Source of the DNA: Diploscapter coronatus
Taxonomy: Eukaryota > Nematoda > Chromadorea > Rhabditida > Rhabditidae
Assembly (NCBI GenBank): GCA_964036155.1
Contig: OZ038422.1
Coordinates: forward strand, 51,979,201-52,043,200
Direction of reading: 5' to 3'
Length of the DNA stretch: 64,000 nucleotides
Below the pieces are notes generated by a model. It did not search any database and was not told the origin of the DNA. It worked only from the letters and a program-made list of their open reading frames with translations. A program made the translations under genes and the position numbers. This document shows positions 1 through 13,700 of this stretch, in pieces. Each line of letters begins with the position of its first letter. The stretch's first letter is position 1.

Positions 1-3000
1 CCGCCGTGCGTGATGAAGGCTTTCAGACGGGGGTCCGCTGAAAGTAAAATCATTTTCCCTATCTTTTGCTCAAACCCATCGACAAAATCAATAAGAATCG
101 TGATTATTTCATTTTTTTACTTTGAAACATCAAAGTTTTTAATTGTATTGGATTTTAATTAAATCGTTACTCAATTATTTATTAGTCCCAAATAGCTTAG
201 AACTTTCGTCTATTACTTTAAACCCGTAAATTCAGAGAAAAAGTGATCATTTTCAAGCTATCAGATGATGTATCAATCAAAATAATGCACCTTTTCCTAG
301 TCTATAATTTTGAACCCTACAAAAATCGCTAAAAATCTTTCAACTAACCTAGCAAATCCACCTGCGGCACCCAGCTCTGGTAGTGGACGTTCGGATGTGT
401 GAAATTGGCCTGGAAATTTTTGGAGCTTTTCCACACGAACTGGTAGTCGGGGAACGAGCGAAACGCGTCCAGGAACGCTGAAAAATCTAACCATAAAAAT
501 TAGATGCTTCAAAATTTTGTAAATTTCCTTCAAATTTTATACCATCATTTAGACGCGCTATTTCTGGACTGCGCTTGATAAGAATACAAAAAATCATCGT
601 ATCGCTTTTATTCATTCCACATAAAATGTCTCAGCTCTTGTAATATTCAATTTAGAAATGTTTTTTTTTTTAAAGTATTGCAGCACCGAATACCGCATCG
701 CGCTATTTCAAAACGACTAATTTTCTGTGTGATAACACATTTTCTTATACTTTGTAAGACATATTGCAGATTTTCTTTCTTTTGCTCTCTTTGAGATTTT
801 CTCTATCGCTTTCCTCAGTCTTTGCTCAAATTTCTCAGAATTTCTGCATGTTTTCCTTTTTTGCTTTCAATCAATAAATTTATATGTTGTATCACGATAT
901 TGTTCGTTATTCGATCGTTTCGCTTTACTAACCCGACTGAGAGTAATACCCCAAGTCGCACATTTTCAAAATTCGCTTCGAAAACCCCAAATTCCCCTGA
1001 AATAAGACTCGACTCTTCTCTTTTCGTCACCGGCACCGACACGATTGTCTTTTTGAATTAATGAAAATTGCGGAGGGTGGAAACCGGTTTTTACGTTACT
1101 CTTCTGACTTCTCGCCGATATTTTCTGACCAGTTATCAGCAATTACGAACCGCCCCGTACACACCCGCAAATACCCGCACTTATCAATTCACCGATCGGG
1201 TCCGAGTCGGCGAAATTACTAACCTAGCATTCTTCCGCAATCAAAATTATCCCAGTCTCTTTTAACCTCCTACCCTACAACACGTGAGAAAGGTGGCATT
1301 TCATTTTGTCGAAATTGGACCTGAAATTTTCTCAGTCTGTTTTTGAACTGTATCTTACAACACATGAAAAATTCCGCCAATTTCGTAATTAATTTCTGAA
1401 AAGTACCCGAATTATCACATCCGTTTTCGAGTATCGAAACGGAAAAATGGAGAAGAAAAAGGTCCTGAAACGCAACGTAAATCAATTATCTGATTTCTTG
1501 CCTGACAGAGAAAAGGACAGACGACCAGAGAACTACTAGAGAAATAAATGGCAAAAATACTTGATTTATTTTTTAAAAAAATATAAACGTTCCAGAAGAA
1601 TAAATCAGTTTTGTGGTCAATCTATAATAATTTGTCTTGAATCCTGCAAAATTATCTGTATCGTTTCTAATTTCTTTTCAAAACAAAGAAAAGGATGAGA
1701 AAAGTTCAATTCTTGACAATGTTCCAGAACACCCAAAATTAATCGCAGTTACTTTCTATTTAGATCAATAAACTAGGAAAAATTTTTGAAATTTGATAAA
1801 ACATTTTACCGGTTATTTTCATCAAATGATGACATAATTTCCAATTATCAAAATCGTTAACCGCTTAATCATTATTTTGGAGCATAAAATTCTATAAAAT
1901 CCAGAAATACCACAGCCCGTTTATTAGCTATTCTTCGTCACATGAATCATATGTTTCACTTTTCAAAATCAGTAACCGCTCATTTATCCATTTCCATTTC
2001 CGAGTGATCAGTCGGAAAATGATTTCCTTTTCCCCATATTTTGTGAATTTGCGAATTTTCTCGTGATTTCCCATAAAATCGAATGGCATTTCCAACATTT
2101 CAAAGTTGTAAAAGCACCCGTCCGACCATAAACAATTTCCCAATTTGGGTCGAATTTCAGGCGAGCGTCAAACGTTCAAACATTTTTGAGTTTTCTTTTC
2201 CAAGAAAAATTTTCGATCTATGATATTGATTCGTCATTTTCAGTCGTAAAGTTGTAAATTGATTTTCGGGAGAAAAATGAACTTTGCAAAAGAAATGGGT
2301 AAACTTTTGCGTTACACCTATGCAGAAATAATTAAAATAGGGGTAACACATTCTGGTTAAAAATTTGTGTCGCAATGATCTATAAAGTTTTAGGGCAAGA
2401 TAGGAATTTTTCAAGCCAATACTATACCAGAAAAATTCGCAAATAATAGCTGCAGGACTTTTAATTTTCATAACTCATTTTGAAGGTTCGAATAAAAATA
2501 GCGCAATTAAAAAATAAAATTAGAAAAAAAACTCACCACTTCTGACATCCTCGGGCATCTTATCGCCGTTGACGACGGAGCCGAGGGAAAACAGAACGAC
2601 GCCCTTCTTGGCCTTCGACATTATCGATTCCATTTCCTGAAGAAGTTCGTTAAGAAAAAATAAAAGACAAAAATTTTGATTGTTTTTCTGATACGTTTCA
2701 ACACTTCTCGAAAATACTACAAACGTGATCGTCAATGATTTACGGATAACAGTAACTGCATTTAAAAAAAATCAACTGGTCAAAACTCCCTTTACTTACC
2801 GGTCCGAGTGGTTTAGGTTCTGGGATGGTGGCCCCGCCGATGTGGCGCACGGCAGGAATCGTGGGTCGAGACGACTCCGTGAACTCGTTCGTGTTCAGCA
2901 TTATATAGTCCATCTTTTCCTGCAAAGAAGCGAATTATTGGAAAATATTACCCAGCTAAAACTCATTTAAAAATAAGAATTTTGGTAAATAATAAATTGA

Positions 3001-5044
3001 GTATAAATTACAGATGAGTCGGAAAAAACTTGATTTAAAAGTTGAAGTTTCAAAAGCTTTGAGAAATGTCAATTAGACTCTATAGATTCTGATTAGAGTA
3101 CTATCCTAGTATTCTTTATAGAATAAAATTAGAATTTTTAAAACATTTTTTCTAAATTTCTCACCGTGTACAGCTTATCGAGTCTGGGGAACCCGAGACC
3201 GAAGCGCCAGTAGAAAATGATCTGAAGAACGATATTCTAAATTTAAAAAAATGTTTAAATACCTGTTCATAAACCATCATGTAGTAATAGCAGAACTGGC
3301 TCATGTACCAGAAGGCGACATTGTACGAGCGCTCGAAGAACGTCATTTTCGTGCCATGGCTCGTCATTTGTGCTGAAACATAGTCAAACTGAAGTGCCGG
3401 ATTTTATATCATCATTTCAGGTAAGTTTCAATTTTTTAAATTAATGAGACTAGGTTTTGAGAGATTTTTCGTCAAATGGCTTCCTATAAGATAAGCGCGA
3501 AGTGTCATTTTATGTAGACTTCAAATAATTCCAAATTTAATACTTAGAAAATCAAAGTCTCGCTAGAGAGACATAAGGAAGCCTTTCAGAGAAACCTTAA
3601 ATCTCAATGGAATTAGGTTTCAAGAAAGAAAGAAATTAGAATAAACCGATAAAATGGCCCTACTTGGAACGTAGCTGAGCGGAAAGTCCATGCCGAGCAG
3701 CTTGTAGTGCGCGTAGGTCATGCCGAGGGCAGACGTGATCATCACTTTTGGGATGCCTGGAACAAAAGCTTCGAATGTGTGGTTTTCACCGTAGTCAAAA
3801 ATCTTGAATTTCTCCTCGGAAAAATCTGTAAATTTAGAAAAAAAAAATCGCCTACCGACGATCTCAAAAATGCCTGCTGGGCAGAAATGGAACATTTCGA
3901 GAATGACGAGATCAAATTTGCCGCGTCGCAACGTCTCCAGCAGCACCTCGTCGTCCAACAAACCTGTAAATTTCAAACTTCAACAAGAACAAACTATTCG
4001 ATGATAAGTATTGAAATTAACTTTCGGATTTTTTCTCGTACAACTTTCGTAGAGTTTTAGAAATTTTCAAGCGAATCTCATAATTGATTTCCTGATGATT
4101 GGGCAAGATGCAATTCAAAAATTCATTAAACGTTATTATGGATATACAAGATCCAAGAAGAAGTCGATCTTTTAAAAATTTTTCAAAACAATGCACCTGA
4201 GCAAAGTTTGAAGTTGATGTGCTCCATGCGGAAGAAGTCGAGGAAGTTGATGGTCCGCGTGTTGAAAACGTCGCCCTAAAATGTTTTCCCTTTAAAGCTT
4301 TATGAAAAATCGATTCTTTCTCAAATTTGAAAAACTGATTTTTTTTTTCAAAATCTCCATTTTACCTGTTTCCAACTGATACGGTACCACTCATCGGGTT
4401 CCACATATGGGCCGGAAAACCTGGAAAATTTAGACTCTCACAGGAAATGTTCAAATTTTTAATAGTTCCAACCAATTTTGGACGAAATATAGCTAAATTC
4501 AAATATGTTTCTTTTTAAGAAGAAAACAGAAATTTTGGAACAACTTTTGATAAACTTAAAAACATTCGCAATCTCAAAAATTTTTACCCACCATATGACT
4601 TGCTGGGCCAATTTTGTGCCTGGCGTCACGACGTCCGGGTCGTTTTCCAACAGCATCATTGTCTGAAAAAATTCATTTTTAGAAAATTTGTATTTTTCCA
4701 AATTTCCAGATAAGTTTCAGAAAAATCAAAGCTATTCCCAATTTCTTCTAGATCTAATCAATGACAATAATTGCAATGCATTATGAAATTCTTGAAAATG
4801 TTCAAGCAGTTTTCATCCATTTTAAAAATTACCACGTTGTGTCCATCCTCGACAAGAAAATCGGCTATCGAGCCCATGAAGTTGACGTGACTCTGGAAAC
4901 ATTTAATCAAATTTTTAAAAGTAAAAATAAAAAAAATACCTGACTGATGGTAGTAGACCAGACGAGCACATTGAGTGTAGAGACTTGGGTCGCCAACAAC
5001 GTGAGCCACGCCACTGCATGTTCGATGCCCAGAAACCGGACCAT
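1..5044 (-). CDS. UDP-glucuronosyltransferase, C-terminus cut by window edge
   Basis: Membrane-bound ER enzyme family that transfers a sugar from a UDP-sugar to small lipophilic molecules (detoxification). Exons in transcript order: 5044-4940, 4892-4833, 4662-4592, 4420-4366, 4275-4197, 3963-3856, 3756-3664, 3372-3263, 3221-3165, 2919-2800, 2636-2537, 477-349, 37-1; all keep frame and give about 374 residues. Visible: a hydrophobic start MVRFLGIEHAVAWLTLLATQ (signal peptide), then SHVNFMGSIADFLVEDGHNV, typical of nematode UGT N-termini, the GVVLFSLGSVV strand in exon 11, and VPQVDLL-ADPRLKAFITHGG, the start of the UDP-sugar binding signature. The rest of that signature and the C-terminal membrane anchor lie outside the window. 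The ATG is 4 bases after a TTTTTCCAG acceptor, which suggests trans-splicing. The intron at 478-2536 is unusually long for this gene. Family certain; orthologue and substrate unknown. Confidence 0.93.
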
Positions 5045-7693
5045 TCCTGGAAAAATTGAGATTTTTGTTTAATTTTTATTTTTTGAAAGAAAATTATTTT
5101 AAAAAATCATGAAGAATCGATTTTTCGAAAAATAGTCTTGCTGGCCAAATATATTCACTTTTTCAAAGAAGATTTAGAAAAAAAAATATGAAGTTAAAAA
5201 AATTATCATTAAAAATTTCTTGAAAAAACAAAAGTTTATGAATTTTTAGGTTCTGTGCCTAATAGTACAAATTAGGGTGTTCTGATAAAACGTTTCGAGC
5301 GAAAGTGGTATCATTGGGCATGTCAACCTGTCAGCGCAAATACGGAATTACAGAAAGTGGGCGGGGTGCGCCGCGCGCGAAAGTTCAAAGGTTTAGAAGA
5401 TAACGAGAGAAAAGAAAATAGGAAAGAAAGGAAACAAGTGTGAAAGTTGTAAAAAGTGAGCGCAAAAGAATGATACAATGTGAATGGCCTCAGGTCATCT
5501 CATGCAAATCTTCCGTTCCACGTTAAAGAATTGAACCTCAAAACTGGCTGACATCATTTTAAACCTCATATCTATTTGTTCAGATATGGCAAGATGAGAT
5601 CATCTCTATCCAATGCTGAAAGACAGAGCTGGAAAGTAGGATTGAATATCGAAAAGTTCACTGTGGTTGAATGGAGTGTTTTGTGAAGCCTAGAGGTCAG
5701 CCAGTGAAAGGCGGATAAGGCATGAACCGTGAAGTTACAAAGGGTTGCATATTTGAAACGTGTCAAAGTAAGGAAAGGTCCATAGTGCTTTAAAAGTAGC
5801 TAATTTTATTTTTTAAAAATCCTTATTTGAATAGGTATCCACCGTTTTTCGCTACTTGCACAGGATGCGAAAAGATTATTATCGCACTTATTCGTGTGCC
5901 AATTACTAGCGAACTATAAGCTTAGATAATTTGGAATAATTTTCTACAGACCTAGGGAGGACGATCGTCAAGAGCTCTCTGCGACCTATCTCTTCCTATT
6001 TTTTTCGTCTGGCGAAAGTGCTTCCTAGGTCTTATGGCTAGCATATAAATTTCTAACTATGCATGAAGAATAGGGATAGAATACTGTTTGAGCTATTTTC
6101 TACAGTATAAAATATTCAGAATTCCGAAATAGAAAAAATTTGCGGACCGAAGTAAATAAGATAATTCAGTTGTCAAATTTAAAATTCGGCATTTTTTACA
6201 AAATTTCAAAAATCTTCACCAACCTCCAATTTTGCTTGTTGTTCCTCGTGCTTGTCCACGCACTGACTAAATAATTTGCCTGAAATTCAAATATTATTCC
6301 TTCAGAGACAAAAAGGATACAAATTTCAAATATTTCAGAGTATTCGAACTCATAAATTTCTCTAAACTCCCTAAATTTTAAGACATTTTATTAACGATCA
6401 AACTTCTTATCAACAATCGAAATTTACTTGGATTAGGCAAAATTATCAATTAGCAATACCTGCACTATGATTAAAAAACTACACAATTTCACTATAAAAT
6501 TAACATAAAATCGATAATTTAAATAGTGAAATGGAAGTTTCCTCAATAAATTATGTTAAAAAGTCATCTAGAATCTTGTCCACAAAGTAATAACTAAAAA
6601 TTACGCGAAATTCACGATAAAAAGGCGAAAGTTGACGCGCAAAAATAATTCGTGATTAACCTAAATCGAATTATTTTTGGAGTACTTCGCTATAAGATAA
6701 AAATAATTTACAGGATCAAAAATATAGCGAGATCACGGTATTTCAGAAAAGGGAAAAAAACTATTACCCTAAAATACCGCTAAAAATAAAACAATAGAAT
6801 AAATACGACGATATAAAATGTTAGCAACAAAAATCATATAGCGTATGTCAAGTACCTAAGAAATTCATTATAAAATTGCTGTCTACATTTTTCTTAAGAA
6901 AAATTCTCAGAAGGTATTCATAGATGTGATTCAGGGACAAGAAAAAATGGAAAAAGGTTTAATCTGAATGAATTTTCATACCTTATTATGGATAGTTTTA
7001 CAAGAACACGAGAGAACAGTCCTATTCTGCTGCATTTGATAGAATTTTAGTACAGAATTTCCTAACTCACAATGGATAAGTATAGCGAAATTCACAATAG
7101 CAAAAATTACTATAACCTAATTTTAGTGTTATGACAGTAAGGAAAATGAAAGACAATTTTTCAGGTTTGATGTGACAGAATTACCGTAATTTAGCTAATA
7201 CAAATTTGAAAGACTATTTTTAGGGATGACAAAGAAAAAAAAGAAATGTACAAAAATAAACTAGCCGTAAAAGGCAAGTAGTGAAAAATTAACTGCAGAC
7301 ATTTTGTGGGGGTTGATTTTTGAAGTGGTGCGGGTCCGCATCCGTCGTGAGGGGATTAGAATGGTACGAGAGGGAGGTCGTAGAGATTTAGAAAGATGGT
7401 CTGAGGGAAGGATCGTAGTGGAAGAAGAGGGTTGGTGATGGCTGAAAGCGAATTCGTAGGAAAGTTAATTTTTATCGTCAGAAAAAGACGGATGAGTACT
7501 TTTGTAGAAATATGAATTTTTCCTCTTCTTTTTCAGCTAATTTTCTCTCGAGTTTACTATTAAAAAAAAAAAGTAGTCGTTTTCTTGGATGAAAACTATT
7601 CGATTTTATTCGAAAAAGTAAAAATACTAGGAAACTAGTCATTATTCGGGAAAATTCACCTCTCTTTGAGTGGATGGTGCGCGGGCCGATCGC
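5045..7693. other. intergenic, no supported gene
   Basis: AT-rich spacer between the BH3-like gene and the UGT gene, both on the minus strand. A relatively GC-rich patch at about 5330-5390 (containing gggcggggtgcgcc) could be regulatory. A 56-base exon-like open stretch lies on the minus strand at about 6222-6277, flanked by an AG and a GT, but it joins nothing coding; it could at most be a 5' UTR exon of the UGT gene. Nothing else recognised. Confidence 0.5.
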
Positions 7694-8216
7694 TTAGGCG
7701 AATCCGATGAAGTGGCACAGTCCGAGAATCGAGCCGAACAATTTCAGCAATAGACGCGGCATGCGGGGGATCTGAAAAATCGATTTTTCAAACTTCTCAA
7801 TGAAAATGCATGTGTTTAAAAGTTGTAAAATTATGCCAGAAAATGAGTTCAGGATATGCTTCAGCGATTGAATAGTCTAAGCAGGTTTAAAAATATCGAT
7901 GTTACGACGGTTTGAATAGGACACTTTAAAATGTATTTGAGAAAAAACAACGAAAATTCTGACCCCTGCCTCGAGCTGAATCTGACGCCGGGCCCAAACG
8001 AATTCGTCCACGAAGAAGTTGTCGCACATCTGGAATAGAAAAAATCAACAAAAACCGCTTTTTGGAAGATTGGAACTAGAATTTTCGTTCTTTCTTCAAA
8101 TGATACAAATGAACTCTTCGAGGTTTCCACTCAAAATTGGTAAATAAAAATCGGACCCTGACGAGATTTTCGCCGATCGCCTGCACTCTCTGATCATCGA
8201 TTGGTCCTGCTGCCAT
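7694..8216 (-). CDS. candidate BH3-only cell-death activator (EGL-1/CED-13-like)
   Basis: Three exons in transcript order, 8216-8157, 8029-7964 and 7771-7694, all phase 0, encode 67 residues. Residues 14-26 read IGENLVRMCDNFF, which fits the BH3 pattern (L, three residues, Cys/Gly/Ala, Asp, acidic or Asn, Phe) and closely resembles the BH3 of C. elegans EGL-1 as I remember it (LAAMCDDF). The C-terminus, residues about 46-67, is hydrophobic (LLLKLFGSILGLCHFIGFA) and could contact membrane. Family knowledge: such proteins bind the Bcl-2 homologue CED-9 and release CED-4. The BH3 core is split by intron 1, just before the Met. The ATG is the first in frame; the upstream spliced leader region has an in-frame stop and no ATG. 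Very short, so a false gene model or chance motif remains possible. Confidence 0.55.
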
Positions 8217-10737
8217 TTGAGTGTGGTTGAGTGACGAATGAGGAGGACCTGAATGAAATCTGAATCTTATTTTGCGAAAATCGACTAGTTTAAAAATGTT
8301 ATCAATTCAGTTTTTATCTTATCGTATCTCTGAAATTCTTACTTGAGGGGATGACAGTTGGTTGCAGTTGTCACCGTCTGCTGTAGTGGCTCGGTGCTGG
8401 AAGGCAGAGCCGCGTGACTTATTGCGAGGATTTCGTGCTAAAATTTTGAAATGTTTAAAAAATTCGAAAAATTACCGAAACGTATCTCAGGTATAGGTAA
8501 AAATATTGAAGAGCAAATTTTTGTGAAACCTATAAAGAAGCGAATTTTCAGAATTTCGAAACATCCTACGAAAATATACGGTTATGTGGGAAGAAAAGGA
8601 AAAAATGCGATAAAAATCGAAGAAGTGAAAAAGGGCTCTAAAAATGGCAATAGATTTCGAAAACAGCCCAAAAAATCACGATAAATCTCGAAATCGGCAA
8701 GAAAAGACTTGAAGACTCAATCAAAAGTGAAGAAAGACAAGACGACTATACAAGTCTAAAATGGACTTCTCAATTTTTGCTAGTAAAAAATAAAACGCGT
8801 TTCAAAATGAGGATAAAATTTCGGAAAAGGCCACCTTGAGAAAATGAGTGATTGTGGACGAACAGTAACTTGGAATAAATAATTTATGAAATGACCCCTC
8901 GAAAATGGGTTAGAAGACCACCCTGAAAATCTAACCGGCGTGATGGAAAAGGGGGAAATGAGCAAAATCGACAGGAAAGGATCGATTCTTCGAAACTCAA
9001 TCATTTTTGCAAGTGTCATTGCCTTTCATTGCATTTTGTCCAGTGGCTGTCTCGTTTTTTTCACTTTTTCAATTTATCTTCTATGAATAGGGACCGCCAA
9101 GCCCCGCCCCTTTCACTGGATTCAAAAGTGTCCATAGTTGATAACCCTTTCGATTATCGCAAATATTTTTTGTTTTACTTTTGTTTTTAATAGTTGATCG
9201 GTACCTACTATACAATTCGATACCGCTCTTTCACGTGGTGATATCGATTTATTGATCGGATGTGAAAGAAGTCCGCAAATGCGCGTCAAATGCACATCAA
9301 ATTACGACAATGCTAATATTTCGAGTTATAAAAAAGGCACATTTCATTTTTTTTGATGAATCGGTACACCTAGTTGAAATGTACAACATATTTAAAAATT
9401 AGAAAAATCCTGCGTAGAGCAAATTTTTCCGAGGCAATAATAGATGCTCGCCTTTGCGGTACTGTATCTTGACAAGGGATCGTTAAAATCGTCTGAAAAC
9501 TTGACTAAAATAAAATTTGATACTCCCTAATTATGCTATTCGAAAGAAAAAAACGAAATTTTATCAAAAAATATTTTTAAAATTAATTTCAAAATGACCA
9601 TTTTTTTGTCTTTACTAAATTGGACCGCCCTAGGCATATTTTGAAAGGCACATATGTTTTTATTTGATATTTTGATTAGTTGGTCAATTGTCTATCTTCG
9701 ATGAAAAAATCAGAAAAATCCTGCGTAGAGCAACTGAGATCCTGATAATCAGTGAAAATATAAAAGAAGCCAATGCTGAAATGGAGGAGAGTGCAGAGAA
9801 AAAGATCCCCAAAGGCAGAGAAAGAAAGGGGGAGCGAGCGGCATAGTGTCTTTTGCAGATAGACCACGCCCCTTTCCCTTGTCCACGAAAAGGAGCGATT
9901 TTTCCGATTTTTCGCGTTAAATTTTATCAATTTTTTCATCAGTGACGTATTTTTTCGCGGTTTTTTCGGTGGGAATGTTTAGAGGGGCACCTCAGTCCCT
10001 GAAAAATGTAGGAAATGTAATGCCAGAGTGAATTTGGCAGAATGGCTGGCGGTCTCTATCTATGAATGAGTTAAAAATTGAAATTTTCTGTGCTAAACCA
10101 TTTTCTGAATCAGTTTCAATAAACCGACAATTTTTCGCCAAAATTTAGCTGAAAAATATCGTATCCTTTTCAAAAGTCGGTTTTGTGTGCGATTTCGCGT
10201 ACGAATTGTCGTTGGTGGCGCGCAATTGCACACCTTCGGTCTCTCTTGCTGCATTCAAGTTATTGCTAGAAACGCCTGAATAATCACCATTTTTATTGTC
10301 ATCAAATATTTTCCCGTTCAGAAATTTCTCAACCCCTTTTGAATAACAGGCAGAAAATCTTTTCAAATCCCGGAAAAATTCACATTGATTTTTGGTTTAT
10401 CGATTTTCTCGACTGCATTTTTATGTAGTTATCCTTAAACTTCTCGCATTTCTTAAATTTGAATTTTCTCAAATTTTCACAACTTTCCCAATTATTATTT
10501 TTTCTTTATGAAAGGTTCACACATTTCATTAGTCAGTAATTAAGAAGGTTCATTAACATTGAAGAGAATTCGCTTCGAAAGATAGGGTCAAGTTGGTGAA
10601 CTTTCAAAATTGATTATTGAACAAGATGAGTTTTGAAAAAAGTCTTTTCAGAAATTAGCAAGTTGGGCACGTTTCGCGACGTTGATACGACTTTCTGATT
10701 CCAGAAGCTTCACAACTTCAAACAACGACCTGCAATC
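8217..10737. other. intergenic between divergent genes
   Basis: Divergent promoter space of the BH3-like gene (minus) and PSME4 (plus). Probable 5' UTR exon of the BH3-like gene at about 8347-8438 (minus), ending at a GTAAGA donor. GC-richer patches near 9090-9120 (ccaagccccgcccctttc), 9780-9900 and 10200-10260 may be promoter or enhancer. ORFs here are short and low-complexity. A TTCCAG at about 10699-10704 precedes the PSME4 ATG and may be its spliced-leader acceptor. Confidence 0.45.
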
Positions 10738-13700
10738 ATGGTGGGTGGTTTTGAATCGATTCTCAAAGTGTTTGTCTTTTGAAATATTTGCCTCTTCAAT
10801 TTTATTTATTTCCAAGAATGCCGATTAATTAAAACTAAAAAAAAACCACGAGAAAAAGTCTAGGTCTCTTCATTTTCGAATGCCACTTTTTGCAAAATTG
10901 GCACCTCCATAATTTCGGACTATCTTACCAAAATTCAAATCATATAGGTTTCGAAAAAACAAAATTTCAGAGTATTTCGATTTCAACACAGTTATTTCCT
11001 ATTTTTGTGTCAATTATTTCATAAATTTTTGGGTTCTTTATTTGCCACTTTGGTTTTCGCTGACAAATTGATAAGGCGAAATTACGTTGATTAGCTGGCC
11101 AAAATTCAGCGGGAGCAATACCGAATGACGAACTTTGGGAATTCTGAAAATAAACTTCGAAAACATTTATTTTTACCGTTTTCAAAATCTTCTGCACAAA
11201 TCAAACTGTCTAAAATATCGATTTTTTCAAAATATTTCTAGTTATACTATTTTTTCGAAACTTATTAAAAAAATAGAGAAAATTTTCATTTTTTTTACTT
11301 TTGAACGTTTTAAACGATTTTTTCTAAAGATGAAAACTTGCAGAGTGAAAGCGAAGACGAGATTTCGCTATCTGGCTCAGACTCAGAAGATCCTGCGGCC
11401 GAAGAAATCGATAACGAGGAAATGATCATCGAGGACGAGCCACCGACGTCTGACGGTAAGTGGATTCTCAATTCTGAAGTCCGAATTTTGTTCATTTGCC
11501 GAATGATAGAGTGAATTTTTGAAATGTAGAGTAGTTGTGATCAAAAAAACTAATATAAATGAAAATTTTATAGTTCAGCTTTTCAAGAACTGAATTAGAT
11601 TTGAATTGAGTTTCTATAGCGATTCAAAGAATATACCGGGGTGGGACCCAAATGAGTTTAACTACGATAGTTAAACGAAAATTAACTATCATAGTTAAAA
11701 ATTTAACTACCTCATTTAACTATCACAGTTAAAATTTTAACTACCCCATTTAACTACCATGATAAAGTGATTCATTCCCATCGTAAATCAACGTTTTTCA
11801 ATTATTTTCAAGTTATTTTTCGCTGTTTTATTACTTTTTTTAACAATTCTTGCTGAAATTCGTAACGATTCAGTTTAAAGTGAATAGTATTCCGTATTTT
11901 CGCACAGTTAAACCCTTTTTAGACTAACAGGAATATTTTCTCGGAAAATTCTTAAATATTTGTTTTAGAAAAAAATTATTACGTCTAGATGAGATTCTTA
12001 TCCATTATACAGTTTCATTGAATATAAAATAAGTTAGGCTCATTTTCGTGAATGGCTAAATTAACTCGTTTTTCCTTGACGTACACATTTCATCGCTTTC
12101 AGAACGACAAAATTCCGCCGTTACGACGAGTGCGTTATGTGATTGTGGACCCCATTACGAAGTTCCGGGTATCCCGCACAAGTTTCGTCAGAAGATACCG
12201 GTTCCCCCCAAACGGTTTCAAGAGACTAGTCCGACTAATCGCGCCACGACTTCCTCGAAGAAGAAATTCAAGAATAACACCAGCGATCAAAGTTAGTAAT
12301 TATTTTTTATACTTGATTTTCTTATAACATCATCAACGAAAATAATACCGGCCGTTCTAGACGAAGACAGGAGAGTAGACTAAGTGATCAGAGAGGAAAG
12401 AAGGACCAATCAATAGTGAATCAGTAGTCAGAGAATAAAAATCAATACCAAAAGAGGGAGAAGAATGGTAGAGGGAATGAGCAGTGTCCGATAAGCGGCA
12501 CTGGCAGGAAAGGGAGAGAGGAATGAGAGGTGAGAGACTAGAGGAAGATAGTGAATTGAATAGAGTGAACCTCTAACAACTAGATGCAAAGATACCCCGA
12601 CAATAATACAAATTTTATTTCAGATCGCTGCAACTTTGCGCTACCTCTCAAGTAACTCGTTTGAAGACACAGTGGCTGATTCCATTGGAGTTTCCCAGCA
12701 GTCTGTCTCGCGATTCATCCATCAGGTTGTTGATGTTCTTGTGTCCAGAACGGTTATGGAAGCGATCATCCCTTATCCGAAGACAGACCACGACAAGGAA
12801 AGATGTATTCAGACATTTGGTCAACGGCTACCAAGTAAGAAACATTTATTTTATAAATAGGAAATTTAAAAGTGAATATCTGTATGAGTCAAATTCCTTA
12901 CAAAAGAATCCGAAGCAGATCTCCCAGAGTTTTCATCCTGCACGTATTTTGTTCAGTTTTTCACGCTAATATTGTAGTTATTTTTCCGAAACGAACTTTA
13001 CCTTTTTCAGCAGTGTGGGGTGCGCTCGACGGCACTCTGATCTCGATTGAAGCACCCAGACAGTACGCACACGACTACCGATCTAGAAGACACGGATTCT
13101 ACCTCAACGTTCAGGTAAAATATTTTATTTAATTATCTAGACAAATATGACTTTGAATGAATGTCTGTAGCAGGGGTGCGCGGAGTTGAAAGTTTTTTTC
13201 GAAGCCAAAGTCAAAATTTAAAAAAAAAAAATCCTTTTCGAATTCTAGGTTGAATTAACTTCGAATTGCAGGATAGCTTCGAAATTTTAAATATTTCTAA
13301 ATCGATTTTTCACGCGCCCTTGGTCCAGTAATACATTTTGTATTTTTTATGATGATTAAAAAAATCATATGAAGGAACAAAAATTTTAATTTTTTGTTGA
13401 AAATGTGATTTGGATTTTTTATTACTTCGCCACGTAAAAACAGCCATTAGGTTAGAGTACGTACTGCCAGTGAATTTTCCCTCCTTATTATTTTATAAAA
13501 CGTGGCGAAGAATTCAAGTTGCCGTCCAAAACGCATCTATCATTTTTTCTATCGTCTTTATGAGAAGTAATGCTTACTCGTTTGATAATTTGTTTAATTT
13601 CTTCAGCTAATCTCTGACGGGCAAGGTCGATGTCTCTACATTGATGCAACGAATTGCGGCTCAAGGCATGATAGCTCAGCATTTCGAACTTCGACATGTT

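Noticed and set aside
6222..6277. Exon-like open stretch on the minus strand (KLFSQCVDKHEEQQAKLE)
   Set aside because: It has AG and GT borders but joins no coding exon on either side; joined to the UGT start it has an in-frame stop, so at best it is 5' UTR.
8451..8684. 77-codon plus-strand ORF rich in Lys/Ile
   Set aside because: AT- and A-rich composition, no family resemblance, lies upstream of an opposite-strand gene.
9676..9939. 87-codon minus-strand ORF with Phe-rich segment
   Set aside because: No splice partners and no recognisable motif; likely chance in a GC-richer promoter region.
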